From positions 1 to 20,233 of IMG/VR virus record IMGVR_UViG_3300042321_003122: a DNA stretch of 20,233 nt, one strand, 5' to 3'. Positions 13,527-20,233 of this stretch are shown piece after piece; position 1 is the first letter of the stretch; each line of letters begins with the position of its first letter. This stretch comes from a virus. A program made the position numbers and the translations under genes. Below the pieces are notes generated by a model. The model searched no databases and had not been told where the DNA came from. It was given only the letters and a program-made list of their open reading frames with translations.

Positions 13527-14848
13527 TTATCCAAACCTGTTTCAATCTCAAGCATTTCAAGTTCCATCAAACTGCTCAAGAACTCTTTCGCTTCATCATC
13601 AAGAAGTGTCTTCTCTTCTGACCACTCAGCAGGAAGCATGTCCTCTTTGTCAAGTTCCATTGCACGCTTCTTGATATGTGCCATTGCCTTGGTCTTGTCT
13701 TTTGCGCGACCATAAGCCATGATTGCGTTCTTGAGGTCTTCCTCGTCCTTGATTGGGTAAGAGCCGTCAGCCATAGCCATTCCGCCCTTAGCCATTTCCA
13801 TGCGCTCATCTTCGTCGTACATTGCCTTCAAAGCAATGTCGGCTACTTCTTCGTCAATGTCGGCTGCTTCTTCAGGATCGTATTCATCAAAGCCAAGGAT
13901 TTCTCCGTCTACTCCGACATAAACATCGTAAGACTTTCCATCCAAACCTTCAATTTCAACTGCGTATGCGTCGTAACCGTCAAACATGTCTGCATCAACG
14001 GAAACAACATCGCCTTCAATTGACTTTGTTGCAATTGCTGAAGCCTCACTGAAAGAAATTACTTTCTGACCCGGCACGGTTGCTACTTCACCGATCAGAT
14101 CTTCGTTAAGAAGATGCCAGCCCATGCACTCACCGCTTGTTCCGTCAAAGTAAGCCTCAACAGGTTTTCCATCTTTGCGTTGAACATCAACAACAAAGAT
14201 GTCTACTTCGTCCGCATAACCAGAGTCAAGAACTTTTCCTGCGAACATGCTTTCAGCCATACCTTCAACTTCAAGAAGGCTTGGCATTGTGTCTTGTTGC
14301 TCGCAACCACCTGGGCATGAAGCACAGATTTCCGAACCACCTGAATAAACGCGACGTTCAATAGCGCAAACAAAAGCAAGATCGTCATAGTCAGCAGACT
14401 TGACACCCATTGTTTCCATGCGCTTTGCGCGTGCCTTCTTGCGCTGTTCCATCATCTTTTCAATCTCGCCGTACATTTTTTCTTCTTCGTCGTCAAGATC
14501 TTCAGGCATGTCTTCTTCGTCGTCTTCTTCTTCCATGTCTACGACTTCAGCAGGCTTCTTTTTCTTTTTTGCGGAAGCAGGTGTCATTTCCTCTTCCATC
14601 ATTGCGAGATCTTCTTCCATCTTTGCTCCCTTTTCATCCGAAGCGGTTACCCATTCAGATTTTTCGGTTGCTACTTCTGGTGCTGCGTCAGCAGGTACGG
14701 CTTCTTCCGTTTGCGTGACAGCCTTCGCTCCACACTTGCCACAAACTTTTGCGCCGGGCTTGTAGCCACATTCTGCTAACTCCAAACCTTTGGCGCATTC
14801 AATTCCGCCGTCTGCTAAAAGTTTTACTGTCGGTGTTTCGCTAGCCAT
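13523..14848 (-). CDS. Cys-containing protein with PepSY-like and DUF6582-like regions, 441 aa, probable head-assembly protein
   Basis: Residues 18-39 hold four cysteines, ending in a CGKCG knuckle. Residues ~75-145 are a highly acidic and basic low-complexity stretch. Residues 161-182 hold a second cluster (C161, C175, C178, C182 in CASCPGGC). Residues ~190-245 and 262-322 look like two PepSY-type units; the second (ISFSEASAIATKSIEGD, then YDVYVGVDGEILGF) is the clearer. Residues ~357-410 (MAMADGSYPIKDEEDLKNAI, then HIKKRAMELDKEDMLPAEW) match a motif I recall as DUF6582, common in phage head genes. The ATG at 14848 is preferred over 14998 because AAGGAG (14858-14863) sits 9 nt upstream and two hairpins lie just before it. 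The longer form would add 50 residues with four more cysteines and cannot be excluded. A scaffold or minor head role is inferred. Confidence 0.82.
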   Translation of the reverse strand: MASETPTVKLLADGGIECAKGLELAECGYKPGAKVCGKCGAKAVTQTEEAVPADAAPEVATEKSEWVTASDEKGAKMEEDLAMMEEEMTPASAKKKKKPAEVVDMEEEDDEEDMPEDLDDEEEKMYGEIEKMMEQRKKARAKRMETMGVKSADYDDLAFVCAIERRVYSGGSEICASCPGGCEQQDTMPSLLEVEGMAESMFAGKVLDSGYADEVDIFVVDVQRKDGKPVEAYFDGTSGECMGWHLLNEDLIGEVATVPGQKVISFSEASAIATKSIEGDVVSVDADMFDGYDAYAVEIEGLDGKSYDVYVGVDGEILGFDEYDPEEAADIDEEVADIALKAMYDEDERMEMAKGGMAMADGSYPIKDEEDLKNAIMAYGRAKDKTKAMAHIKKRAMELDKEDMLPAEWSEEKTLLDDEAKEFLSSLMELEMLEIETGLDK

Positions 14849-14857
14849 GTTCGTGGA

Positions 14858-14863
14858 CTCCTT
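14858..14863 (-). promoter_or_regulatory. Ribosome-binding site AAGGAG
   Basis: AAGGAG lies 9 nt upstream of the ATG at 14848 and 3 nt downstream of the hairpin at 14867-14888. The alternative in-frame ATG at 14998 has no purine-rich site before it, so this site decides the start. Confidence 0.75.
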
Positions 14864-14866
14864 ATA

Positions 14867-14888
14867 GTGCATCGTTTTGGCAATGCAC
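14867..14888 (-). promoter_or_regulatory. Leader hairpin 1
   Basis: In the transcript, GTGCATTG pairs with CGATGCAC around a CCAAAA loop: an 8-bp stem with one G-U pair. It ends 3 nt before the AAGGAG site. It could tune translation or protect the transcript. No U-run follows, so it is not a terminator. Confidence 0.6.
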
Positions 14889-14918
14889 CTTGATGGATTA
14901 GAGCAAACAGAGCATGGC

Positions 14919-14939
14919 GTCAGACGCTTTTCGCCTGAC
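14919..14939 (-). promoter_or_regulatory. Leader hairpin 2
   Basis: In the transcript, GTCAGGCG pairs with CGTCTGAC around a 5-nt AAAAG loop, again 8 bp with one G-U pair. It lies 30 nt upstream of leader hairpin 1. The two stems have the same size, and together they suggest a structured leader over 14849-15052. Confidence 0.6.
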
Positions 14940-15052
14940 ATCAAACACTGATACTTTGCTGTTTTTTGTGGTAAACCTGTTATTGAAGTATAACTCATAA
15001 TAGTGTTTTGTTTCTGTTACAAATGGAACCAATACAAAAACCTTACGATTAT

Positions 15053-17152
15053 TTACATTGAATCCATAATGTTGAGAAGCGCGTCAAAGGCTTCATCTTC
15101 AACATCGCTGATTTCAACTTGCACACCCTCTTCCGTAACTTCTGACTTGATTTGGTAATAATCCAAAATCGGATCCAAAAGTTCTTTCACTTCATAAAGC
15201 GAATGTTCGGAAGATGAAATAAGAAGCATTTCTTTTTCGTCAGTTAAGAGCGATTTTGCTTCAATGTCGGAGGAACCACCGCCTGCATTGAGGACTTCCT
15301 TGAGAAGGTTGAAAGCATTTTGCAGTTTTGTCATATTGCGAGAATTAATGACTCTTCCTGCCTTGATTTCAATATCTTCATCGGCGTCCTTGCCCATGAG
15401 TTCAGAAATAGCCGCCATAAGCATGCCCATCATTTGCTTTGGGTCTTTGCCTCCGCCGCCACAACCACAGTCGTCATCGTCCCCGCCTCGGGAGTATGGC
15501 ATCTCTACAACGCCACCATTATCATCGTCACCTTCCATGACCCAATTGTCTTTATCAGCCATGTAGTTGATGAAATCTGGTTCAGCGTTCATGAATTCTT
15601 TAAGAGCCTCATACGCTTTTTCGTTGCCTTCGTCTTCGTTCTCAAACTCAACATCTTCCATTTTCATGGTTTCTTCTGTTTCATCTGATTCAGCCAAACG
15701 ACTAGCCATAGCCTCCATCATCTCGTAACCCTTTTCCTCGGAGTCAAGGAAGTCAAATATTGACTTGATTTCTTCTTCGGTCATGGATTCAAGAGATTTC
15801 CCGGGCTTGAGTACTCCGCTGAGACGGTTGTTGAATTCACTGTCATCCCAATTCCGTTTGCGTAGTTTTCCACGACAATTCTTCATGCCCGGATGATGGC
15901 ATCCCTCGTTCGGCCAGAGACCAGTTGTTTCATGGTGCAACCAAGCACAGATATTGCTCAACGGGAACAGTTCTGGATGGTTTGCGAGGATTACTCGGCA
16001 TCGGCGGAATCCACCCGGCTTTTTCATAATTGGACGCCAGTAACGGAGTAGTTTTTCAAGGTTTCCACGACGCGGACCGTATCCACGGGTGCGGGCGGTA
16101 ACGATTTCCTGAGGAATGATGCCGCCAAGTGGGTCAGCCTTTTCAGGTGACTTTGGTTTTACGCCTGCTGGTACCTGTGGGTCTTCTTCCATGCGGTAGC
16201 GATCTTCAAAACGGCGTTCGCCGTCGGATCCACTAGGGGTGTCTCCGTCTGCGTTGATATAGACGGTTTGTGGCTTGACCCTTGTTGGTTCGCCGAACAT
16301 GAACTGTCCATCTTCAAAATGGTAGGAGACACGCATGGTGGTAATTCCACCTTGTTCGCCTCTGTGGTCAAAAATGACACTGTTCGCATCTGATTCCCTT
16401 AACCGTACTGCTCCACCAAACTTCTTCGCTAAAGCAAGCGGAAGGTTCTCTTTGCGTCCCTTTGCTGGCATTGGAGCATCAACCGCATCATCATCTTCTT
16501 CTTCACGAGGCTTCTGCCTGTTCATGCTATTAGCGAGAATACGCATAAGCAAAGAACGACCTTGTTCTGTTAACTTGCCGTCACCATCGCGCATTTGACC
16601 TTTGATTTCAGAATTATCTGTTTGATTTTCAACTGACTTAATTGAAATAGTTCCTGTGAGTTGGTTGGCACCATGAAGAACAGGGCTTGCTTCATAGAGT
16701 TCAACTTTTTTCAAAACATTCGCTTGACGCTGAGGATCAAAGTCTGCGTCCAATGTCTTGTACCCGATTGACCATTCTTGTTCTTCGCCGAAGAAAGCAA
16801 CGTCGGCGAAAGCCTGTCGTCCTCTTTCAGACTTCAGGTTGAACTGGACTTTTGCATACAGACCACCGATACCAGCGGCGCGCATTTTGATAGGAAGTCG
16901 CGGATCTGATGGTGGAACTTCGTACATTTCAAGTACTTTGCCGATCGGCTCGTTCCAGTTGTGACCCCATACAACACGGGGTTTGCGCCTTTTTAGGCTT
17001 TCCGTGAATGCGCCGGGGACGATGATGTCACCTACGGAGTCCTTATTACCAATTCCTGCGACGAAACATTCAACAACGCCTTGCGCTTCATCAATGTTGA
17101 ACTGACCTTGAAGGGCTTTGTATTGCTGTGTTTCCGATAGTGCTGTTGGCAT
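15053..17152 (-). CDS. HK97-family prohead protease (S78-like) with long scaffold-like extension, 699 aa
   Basis: Residues ~10-175 have the prohead protease pattern: FVAGIGNKDSVGDIIVPGAF, then VWGHNWNEPIGKV with catalytic His64, EWSIGYKTLDADF with Ser128, and ELYEASPVLHGAN near residue 151. This enzyme class trims head proteins during capsid maturation. Residues ~357-430 hold a Cys/His block (RYWRP..., RRCRV, CAWLHHETTGLWP, GCHHPG) seen in other phage head genes. Residues ~450-545 are acidic and helical, followed by DDDDCGCGGGG at ~558-568. Residues 594-625 (IEIKAGRVINSRN and a helix) resemble scaffold-type segments. Usual S78 proteases are ~150-250 residues, so this is much longer and probably combines protease and scaffold. 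The ATG at 17152 with GGAG 4 nt upstream is preferred over a TTG at 17182. Confidence 0.88.
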   Translation of the reverse strand: MPTALSETQQYKALQGQFNIDEAQGVVECFVAGIGNKDSVGDIIVPGAFTESLKRRKPRVVWGHNWNEPIGKVLEMYEVPPSDPRLPIKMRAAGIGGLYAKVQFNLKSERGRQAFADVAFFGEEQEWSIGYKTLDADFDPQRQANVLKKVELYEASPVLHGANQLTGTISIKSVENQTDNSEIKGQMRDGDGKLTEQGRSLLMRILANSMNRQKPREEEDDDAVDAPMPAKGRKENLPLALAKKFGGAVRLRESDANSVIFDHRGEQGGITTMRVSYHFEDGQFMFGEPTRVKPQTVYINADGDTPSGSDGERRFEDRYRMEEDPQVPAGVKPKSPEKADPLGGIIPQEIVTARTRGYGPRRGNLEKLLRYWRPIMKKPGGFRRCRVILANHPELFPLSNICAWLHHETTGLWPNEGCHHPGMKNCRGKLRKRNWDDSEFNNRLSGVLKPGKSLESMTEEEIKSIFDFLDSEEKGYEMMEAMASRLAESDETEETMKMEDVEFENEDEGNEKAYEALKEFMNAEPDFINYMADKDNWVMEGDDDNGGVVEMPYSRGGDDDDCGCGGGGKDPKQMMGMLMAAISELMGKDADEDIEIKAGRVINSRNMTKLQNAFNLLKEVLNAGGGSSDIEAKSLLTDEKEMLLISSSEHSLYEVKELLDPILDYYQIKSEVTEEGVQVEISDVEDEAFDALLNIMDSM

Positions 17153-17156
17153 GATG

Positions 17157-17192
17157 CTCCGTAAATGGTTGTTTATAAACAATAAACCATTT
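17157..17192 (-). promoter_or_regulatory. Protease leader: GGAG site with inverted repeat and 14-bp palindrome
   Basis: GGAG (17157-17160) lies 4 nt before the ATG at 17152. Immediately upstream, AAATGGTT (17163-17170) and AACCATTT (17185-17192) form an 8-bp inverted repeat. A perfect 14-bp palindrome, TTGTTTATAAACAA (17169-17182), is nested in it. It could be a protein-binding operator or an RNA hairpin controlling access to the ribosome-binding site. Confidence 0.6.
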
Positions 17193-17213
17193 GAAGCGTC
17201 AAAAAAGGAACAC

Positions 17214-17243
17214 TTTCAGTATAACTAGGTTATTTTACTGAAA
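17214..17243 (-). terminator. Stem-loop after the portal gene, possible weak terminator or processing site
   Basis: In the transcript TTTCAGTA pairs with TACTGAAA, and inside it TAAC pairs with GTTA around a CTA loop, with a 3-nt AAA bulge: 12 pairs in all. A T6 run (17201-17206) starts 7 nt after the stem. The stem is AT-rich and the T-run is not adjacent, so a classic Rho-independent terminator is doubtful. It begins shortly after the double stop TAA-TAG of the portal gene. Confidence 0.4.
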
Positions 17244-17247
17244 ACTA

Positions 17248-19455
17248 TTATTCGTCAAATCCGAAACGAAGACGACAGCGACAGTTGAATGTAAGAGCAG
17301 GTGGCGCTATTGGGTCACCCGGGAATCGCAACATCAGTCCATCAACGATGAAACCGTCACCGAATTTCACTGTTTTCCCCTCAAGGAACTTATGAGCGTT
17401 ACGAACACGCGAATCTTTTCTGGTCAGCCAAGTCTTGGTGAAACCACCCTGACTGTCTTTGCCTGCCAAATAAACCCCACCGTTGTAGGAAGCCTGCGCT
17501 TCGTGTTCGGCAATGTCCCTTTTCCTCTTGGAAATAAGTTTCAAGAATATTGCTATGAGAGCCAACCTCAACAGAGTGGAGCGTTCTTCTTGGTTCTCTT
17601 CCATCATCGCAACAGCAATCGCCGCGGCTATTTCTTCGGCTGTGCCAGTGTTGGCTTGTTGCATTCGCTCTACTTGTTGTTGAGCAAGTTTTTCAACTTC
17701 CTGCGGTTCAAGCGCTACCTGTTCGCTGGTTCGCGAAGCAACATATTCCTTGGCGTCAACATAGATGGCGGAAATGATTGGCTCTAAGTCATCTTCAAGT
17801 TGCTTGTTCCAGATCTCTGCATCAAAAACCATGTCAACTGTGAGCGCCCCACTAGCCAACGCTTTTACTCCACGCTTACCGAAGGCTTTCTCCATGACCA
17901 CTCGTTGCTGTCTCTCAAAAAGACGCTCTAACGCACGGTCAAGTATTTCCGTCCACCTATCAGTATCTGTGTCTGCTTTGGTTTCAATTTCTTCAACAAA
18001 CTTGAGTTGCATTTCGTGTTGAATTTTTTCAAACTCTGAAAGTTGTTGATCAGGCGTAAGCGTCGCTGTTTCGGGCGCCGCTTCGGCTGTCATATCTGGT
18101 GCTGGAACTGGTGTAGGTGGTGCGGGTGGTGGAATAGCCATTGCGCCATCTTGAGGAGGAAGACCGCCGGGTGCAGCATTCGGATCAACACCTGCCATAT
18201 CAACAGGCTGTTGTTCTTCAGGTTTAAATGGCTTCTCGGTATTGGCGATAGGCGTAAGGTTCGGGTTGGAAAGAAGAGAATCTGCAAGTTCGGATTCAAC
18301 TTTTTTTCTTCCTGTTGCCGTACGGTATTCGTTCAACGAAATAAGACCCTGTTGGAACTCATCCATCACATACCGTTCGCGTTCTTGTTTAGCAAGAATC
18401 AAAATAGGAATGTCGTCGGTATCAAAGTCAACATAATACTTATCGTCAAGTTCGTCAAGCGCACGAGCAACCGTGTGTAGGTGGGGAGCCATTGTCTCCA
18501 TCCAAAACACACGCAGTTCTTCTGAAGCGTTTGAGAAAGTTCTTCCAGCGGCGTTACCGATCACTGATTCTGGAACTCCGAACGCGGCAAAGATTTCGTT
18601 CTTTTGAATTTCTCTCATCTGCGTGTAGGCGGCATCTCGCGGTGACGCAGAGGTATCTACATAGTCAACTCCTGCTTCAGATGCAATAACTGTTGTAGAA
18701 CCAGTCTTGGAAAGGTTGCCCCTGAAACGGTTTTTCAATTCTTGTTTATCGTCGTCTTCCATGTCGCCACGAACAACTAGCAAACCGCCGGGTCGCCCGT
18801 CGTTCAACAGGTAGTTCCTGTTATAAAGTTTTGACAGAGTTTCTAATTCAATTGCTATTCCAGCAGATTCCATTGGTGTCATGGAAAGGTATGGATCTAG
18901 TGGATGAGGTCGGCGAATCCAGCAAACATCTTCTGGCTTGAGAACAAATTTTGTTCCGTTGCGCATGTCAACTTCAAACCCTGCAACAAATCTTTTTGGG
19001 TCAGGAATCGGCGCAGTGAATTGAGGCGGAAGAAGTTGCAGAGCAATAATCTTTCCGTCTCGCGAGCGAACCTTTTCAATGAAGACACCTCTTGTGCTCA
19101 TCAAAAGTTGAGCGGAGATTCTGTAACGGAAAGCGAATGAGTTTTCACCCTCGTTGGACTTTGAGTTGAAAATCTCTAGCAATGACTCGTTGCTTTTTGT
19201 TTTTTCTCCACGCTGATCATTGCCTTTTCGCAAGATGACAGGAAGTCGTGCTTGGTTTCCTGCGATTGCATCTATGCATCGGAAAACCCATGTAACTTTT
19301 TGCATACCGTCGCGATATGCGCGTTCAATGTCCCAACCGTCTTTGTACGGTTTGCCTTGGCGCGAAACATCAAATGCAACTGGTGCGCCGGGATTTGACA
19401 TTGCCTTTTCGGCAAAGTTCCTGAGATCCTTATTGTTATTGCTATTCCAAGCCAT
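17248..19455 (-). CDS. Portal protein fused to MuF-type head-morphogenesis domain, 735 aa
   Basis: Residues ~40-390 match HK97-type portals: WDIERAYRDGMQKVTWVFRC, LLPPQFTAPIPDP, EDVCWIRRPHPLDPYLSMTP, YNRNYLLNDGRPGGLLVVRG and EIFAAFGVPESVIGNAAG. This is the ring through which DNA enters and leaves the head. Residues ~410-470 are a Pro/Ala-rich linker. Residues ~475-655 are helical. Residues 675-735 form a MuF-like end: TWLTRKDSRVRNAHKFLEGK, FPGDP and a final NCRCRL, typical of the phage Mu gpF family. HK97 portals are ~420 residues; the extra ~315 residues are the linker, helical region and MuF part. It starts at an ATG overlapping the 58-aa gene's stop as TAATG and ends TAA-TAG. Confidence 0.93.
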   Translation of the reverse strand: MAWNSNNNKDLRNFAEKAMSNPGAPVAFDVSRQGKPYKDGWDIERAYRDGMQKVTWVFRCIDAIAGNQARLPVILRKGNDQRGEKTKSNESLLEIFNSKSNEGENSFAFRYRISAQLLMSTRGVFIEKVRSRDGKIIALQLLPPQFTAPIPDPKRFVAGFEVDMRNGTKFVLKPEDVCWIRRPHPLDPYLSMTPMESAGIAIELETLSKLYNRNYLLNDGRPGGLLVVRGDMEDDDKQELKNRFRGNLSKTGSTTVIASEAGVDYVDTSASPRDAAYTQMREIQKNEIFAAFGVPESVIGNAAGRTFSNASEELRVFWMETMAPHLHTVARALDELDDKYYVDFDTDDIPILILAKQERERYVMDEFQQGLISLNEYRTATGRKKVESELADSLLSNPNLTPIANTEKPFKPEEQQPVDMAGVDPNAAPGGLPPQDGAMAIPPPAPPTPVPAPDMTAEAAPETATLTPDQQLSEFEKIQHEMQLKFVEEIETKADTDTDRWTEILDRALERLFERQQRVVMEKAFGKRGVKALASGALTVDMVFDAEIWNKQLEDDLEPIISAIYVDAKEYVASRTSEQVALEPQEVEKLAQQQVERMQQANTGTAEEIAAAIAVAMMEENQEERSTLLRLALIAIFLKLISKRKRDIAEHEAQASYNGGVYLAGKDSQGGFTKTWLTRKDSRVRNAHKFLEGKTVKFGDGFIVDGLMLRFPGDPIAPPALTFNCRCRLRFGFDE

Positions 19456-19631
19456 TATTCAGATCCCAACAGATACCCATAGATTCCGCAAGCAACTCCA
19501 CCAGTGATAAATCCCGCAGGGAGAAATATGAGACCAGTACCTAAAGAAACACCCACGACGAATAGAAACATCAAACAGTTTGCAAGGTTGCGGCGTGTAG
19601 CGAATAACTTTAGTTTGCGATAAATATCCAT
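19455..19631 (-). CDS. Small membrane protein, 58 aa, between terminase and portal
   Basis: The frame starts at ATG 19631 (MDIYRKLKLFATRRNLAN) and ends at a TAA that overlaps the portal start as TAATG. A basic N-terminus (Arg5, Lys6, Lys8, Arg13, Arg14) precedes two hydrophobic stretches, residues ~20-37 and ~39-56, separated by a Pro at 38. An AAGGTG site lies 9 nt upstream of the start. Length, coupling and composition support a real gene. It could be a holin-like or other membrane protein, but no catalytic or family motif is visible, so function is left open. Confidence 0.78.
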   Translation of the reverse strand: MDIYRKLKLFATRRNLANCLMFLFVVGVSLGTGLIFLPAGFITGGVACGIYGYLLGSE

Positions 19632-19705
19632 TTAGACCGTCACCTTAGCAAATGAAAGACCTATTTAATACTACATTATGTATCTATCCACATTTACGAG
19701 GACAC
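19632..19705. promoter_or_regulatory. Divergent intergenic region between terminase and the head-gene string
   Basis: These 74 bp separate the + strand terminase from the - strand gene string and should hold start signals for both directions. I saw no -35/-10 pair close to consensus on either strand. A short inverted repeat, TACAT-T-ATGTA, lies near the centre of the AT-rich part. A GAGGA ribosome-binding site for terminase is at 19698-19702. Confidence 0.4.
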
Positions 19706-20233
19706 ATGACCGCTGACTGGAATAAAATTTACGAATACCTGCAACCGAAGGATCCTTTGTTTTGTCCTGAGGAAGCATCGTTAACTCAGAAAGTATTTTT
19801 ACGGAGTTATTCACTTGAAGGTCTTTTTGGCGGAGCGGCTGGTGGTGGCAAAAGTAGTGCCTTGCTTATGGCGGCTTTGCAATATGTTGATGTCCCTAAC
19901 TACTCTGCGATTCTCTTTCGTCGCACCTACGCCGACTTGGCTCTGCCGGGCGCTTTGATGGACCGTTTCCGAAATTGGGTTATGTCCTACGAGGATGTCC
20001 ATTGGAACGCGAATAGTTATGTGGCTACTTTCCCTTCTGGTGCCCGTGTTTCCTTCGGCTATCTGAATAATACGAACGATTATCTGCGATATAAGGGTTC
20101 GGAGTTTCAGTTCATAGGTATGGATGAGGTCACCGAAATCCGTGAAAGTGATTACAGGTATATGTTCTCCCGTTTACGTCGTCCTGCTTCGGGTCCGCTT
20201 TCCAAGGTTCCACTGCGGATGCGCTCGGCATCA
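19706..20233 (+). CDS. Terminase large subunit (TerL), N-terminal part, cut by right edge
   Basis: The ATG at 19706 follows GAGGA (19698-19702) by 3 nt. The 176 codons present cover the packaging ATPase: an adenine-binding-like start, Walker A GGAAGGGKSS (~residues 42-51), an ILFRRTYADL segment (~67-76), Walker B FIGMDE (~140-145), and PLRMRSAS at the edge, where the coupling motif usually follows as NPGG. TerL pumps DNA into the prohead through the portal. The nuclease half is beyond the window. It is transcribed away from portal and protease, which is unlike the usual terminase-portal-protease order on one strand. Confidence 0.92.
   Translation, partial: MTADWNKIYEYLQPKDPLFCPEEASLTQKVFLRSYSLEGLFGGAAGGGKSSALLMAALQYVDVPNYSAILFRRTYADLALPGALMDRFRNWVMSYEDVHWNANSYVATFPSGARVSFGYLNNTNDYLRYKGSEFQFIGMDEVTEIRESDYRYMFSRLRRPASGPLSKVPLRMRSAS

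Noticed and set aside
14849-14998. N-terminal extension of the PepSY/DUF6582-like gene from ATG 14998
   Set aside because: No ribosome-binding site precedes 14998, whereas 14848 has AAGGAG at 9 nt and hairpins just upstream. It is kept as an open alternative because the extension is Cys-containing and in frame.

Overview
The window is part of a tailed-phage (Caudoviricetes) genome or prophage. It carries the head-assembly region of an HK97-type virion: a large-terminase gene (cut by the right edge), a portal protein with a MuF-type C-terminus, and an HK97-family prohead protease with a long scaffold-like extension. No rRNA, tRNA, CRISPR array, integrase or insertion sequence was seen. Base composition is moderate and genes overlap or nearly touch. 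The host cannot be named from the sequence. Several motifs (the DUF5872-like block, the DUF6582-like block, the LHxxxTGxWP block) are ones I associate from memory with environmental phages, so an aquatic phage is a reasonable guess and no more.

Layout, right to left in the direction of transcription. TerL (19706 to the right edge) is alone on the + strand. Everything left of it is on the - strand: a 58-aa membrane protein (19455-19631), portal-MuF (17248-19455), protease-scaffold (15053-17152), a Cys-containing PepSY/DUF6582-like protein (13523-14848), a small acidic protein (13260-13526), a kinase-like protein (11406-13247), a 105-aa protein (11092-11409), a DUF5872-like protein (9384-11099), a second kinase-like protein (6633-9383), a 96-aa protein (6321-6611), a third kinase-like protein (3093-6182), an 89-aa protein (2811-3080), and a long paralogue cut by the left edge (1-2811). 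Most junctions are TAATG, ATGA, GTGA or TAAATG overlaps, so this reads as one or a few long transcripts with translational coupling.

The most unusual part is 1-13247. Five consecutive large genes carry the same short signature, two cysteines exactly 17 residues apart in the form C-P-x-G-x(5)-[QNR]-[FI]-T-D-x(5)-C with small variations. In three of them a 191-bp block around it aligns without gaps. Three of the five end in a kinase-like domain with a DRHxGN catalytic loop and a downstream D-[FH]-[GS] metal-binding motif. These proteins have the plan: shared N-terminal tag, Arg/Pro-rich disordered linker, C-terminal enzyme. Lying directly downstream of portal and protease, they look like a family of head-associated or head-packaged proteins that could be delivered with the DNA. 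That role is inference. The kinase motifs and the shared tag are read directly from the sequence.

No major capsid protein was recognised, although it would normally follow the protease. It probably lies left of the window.
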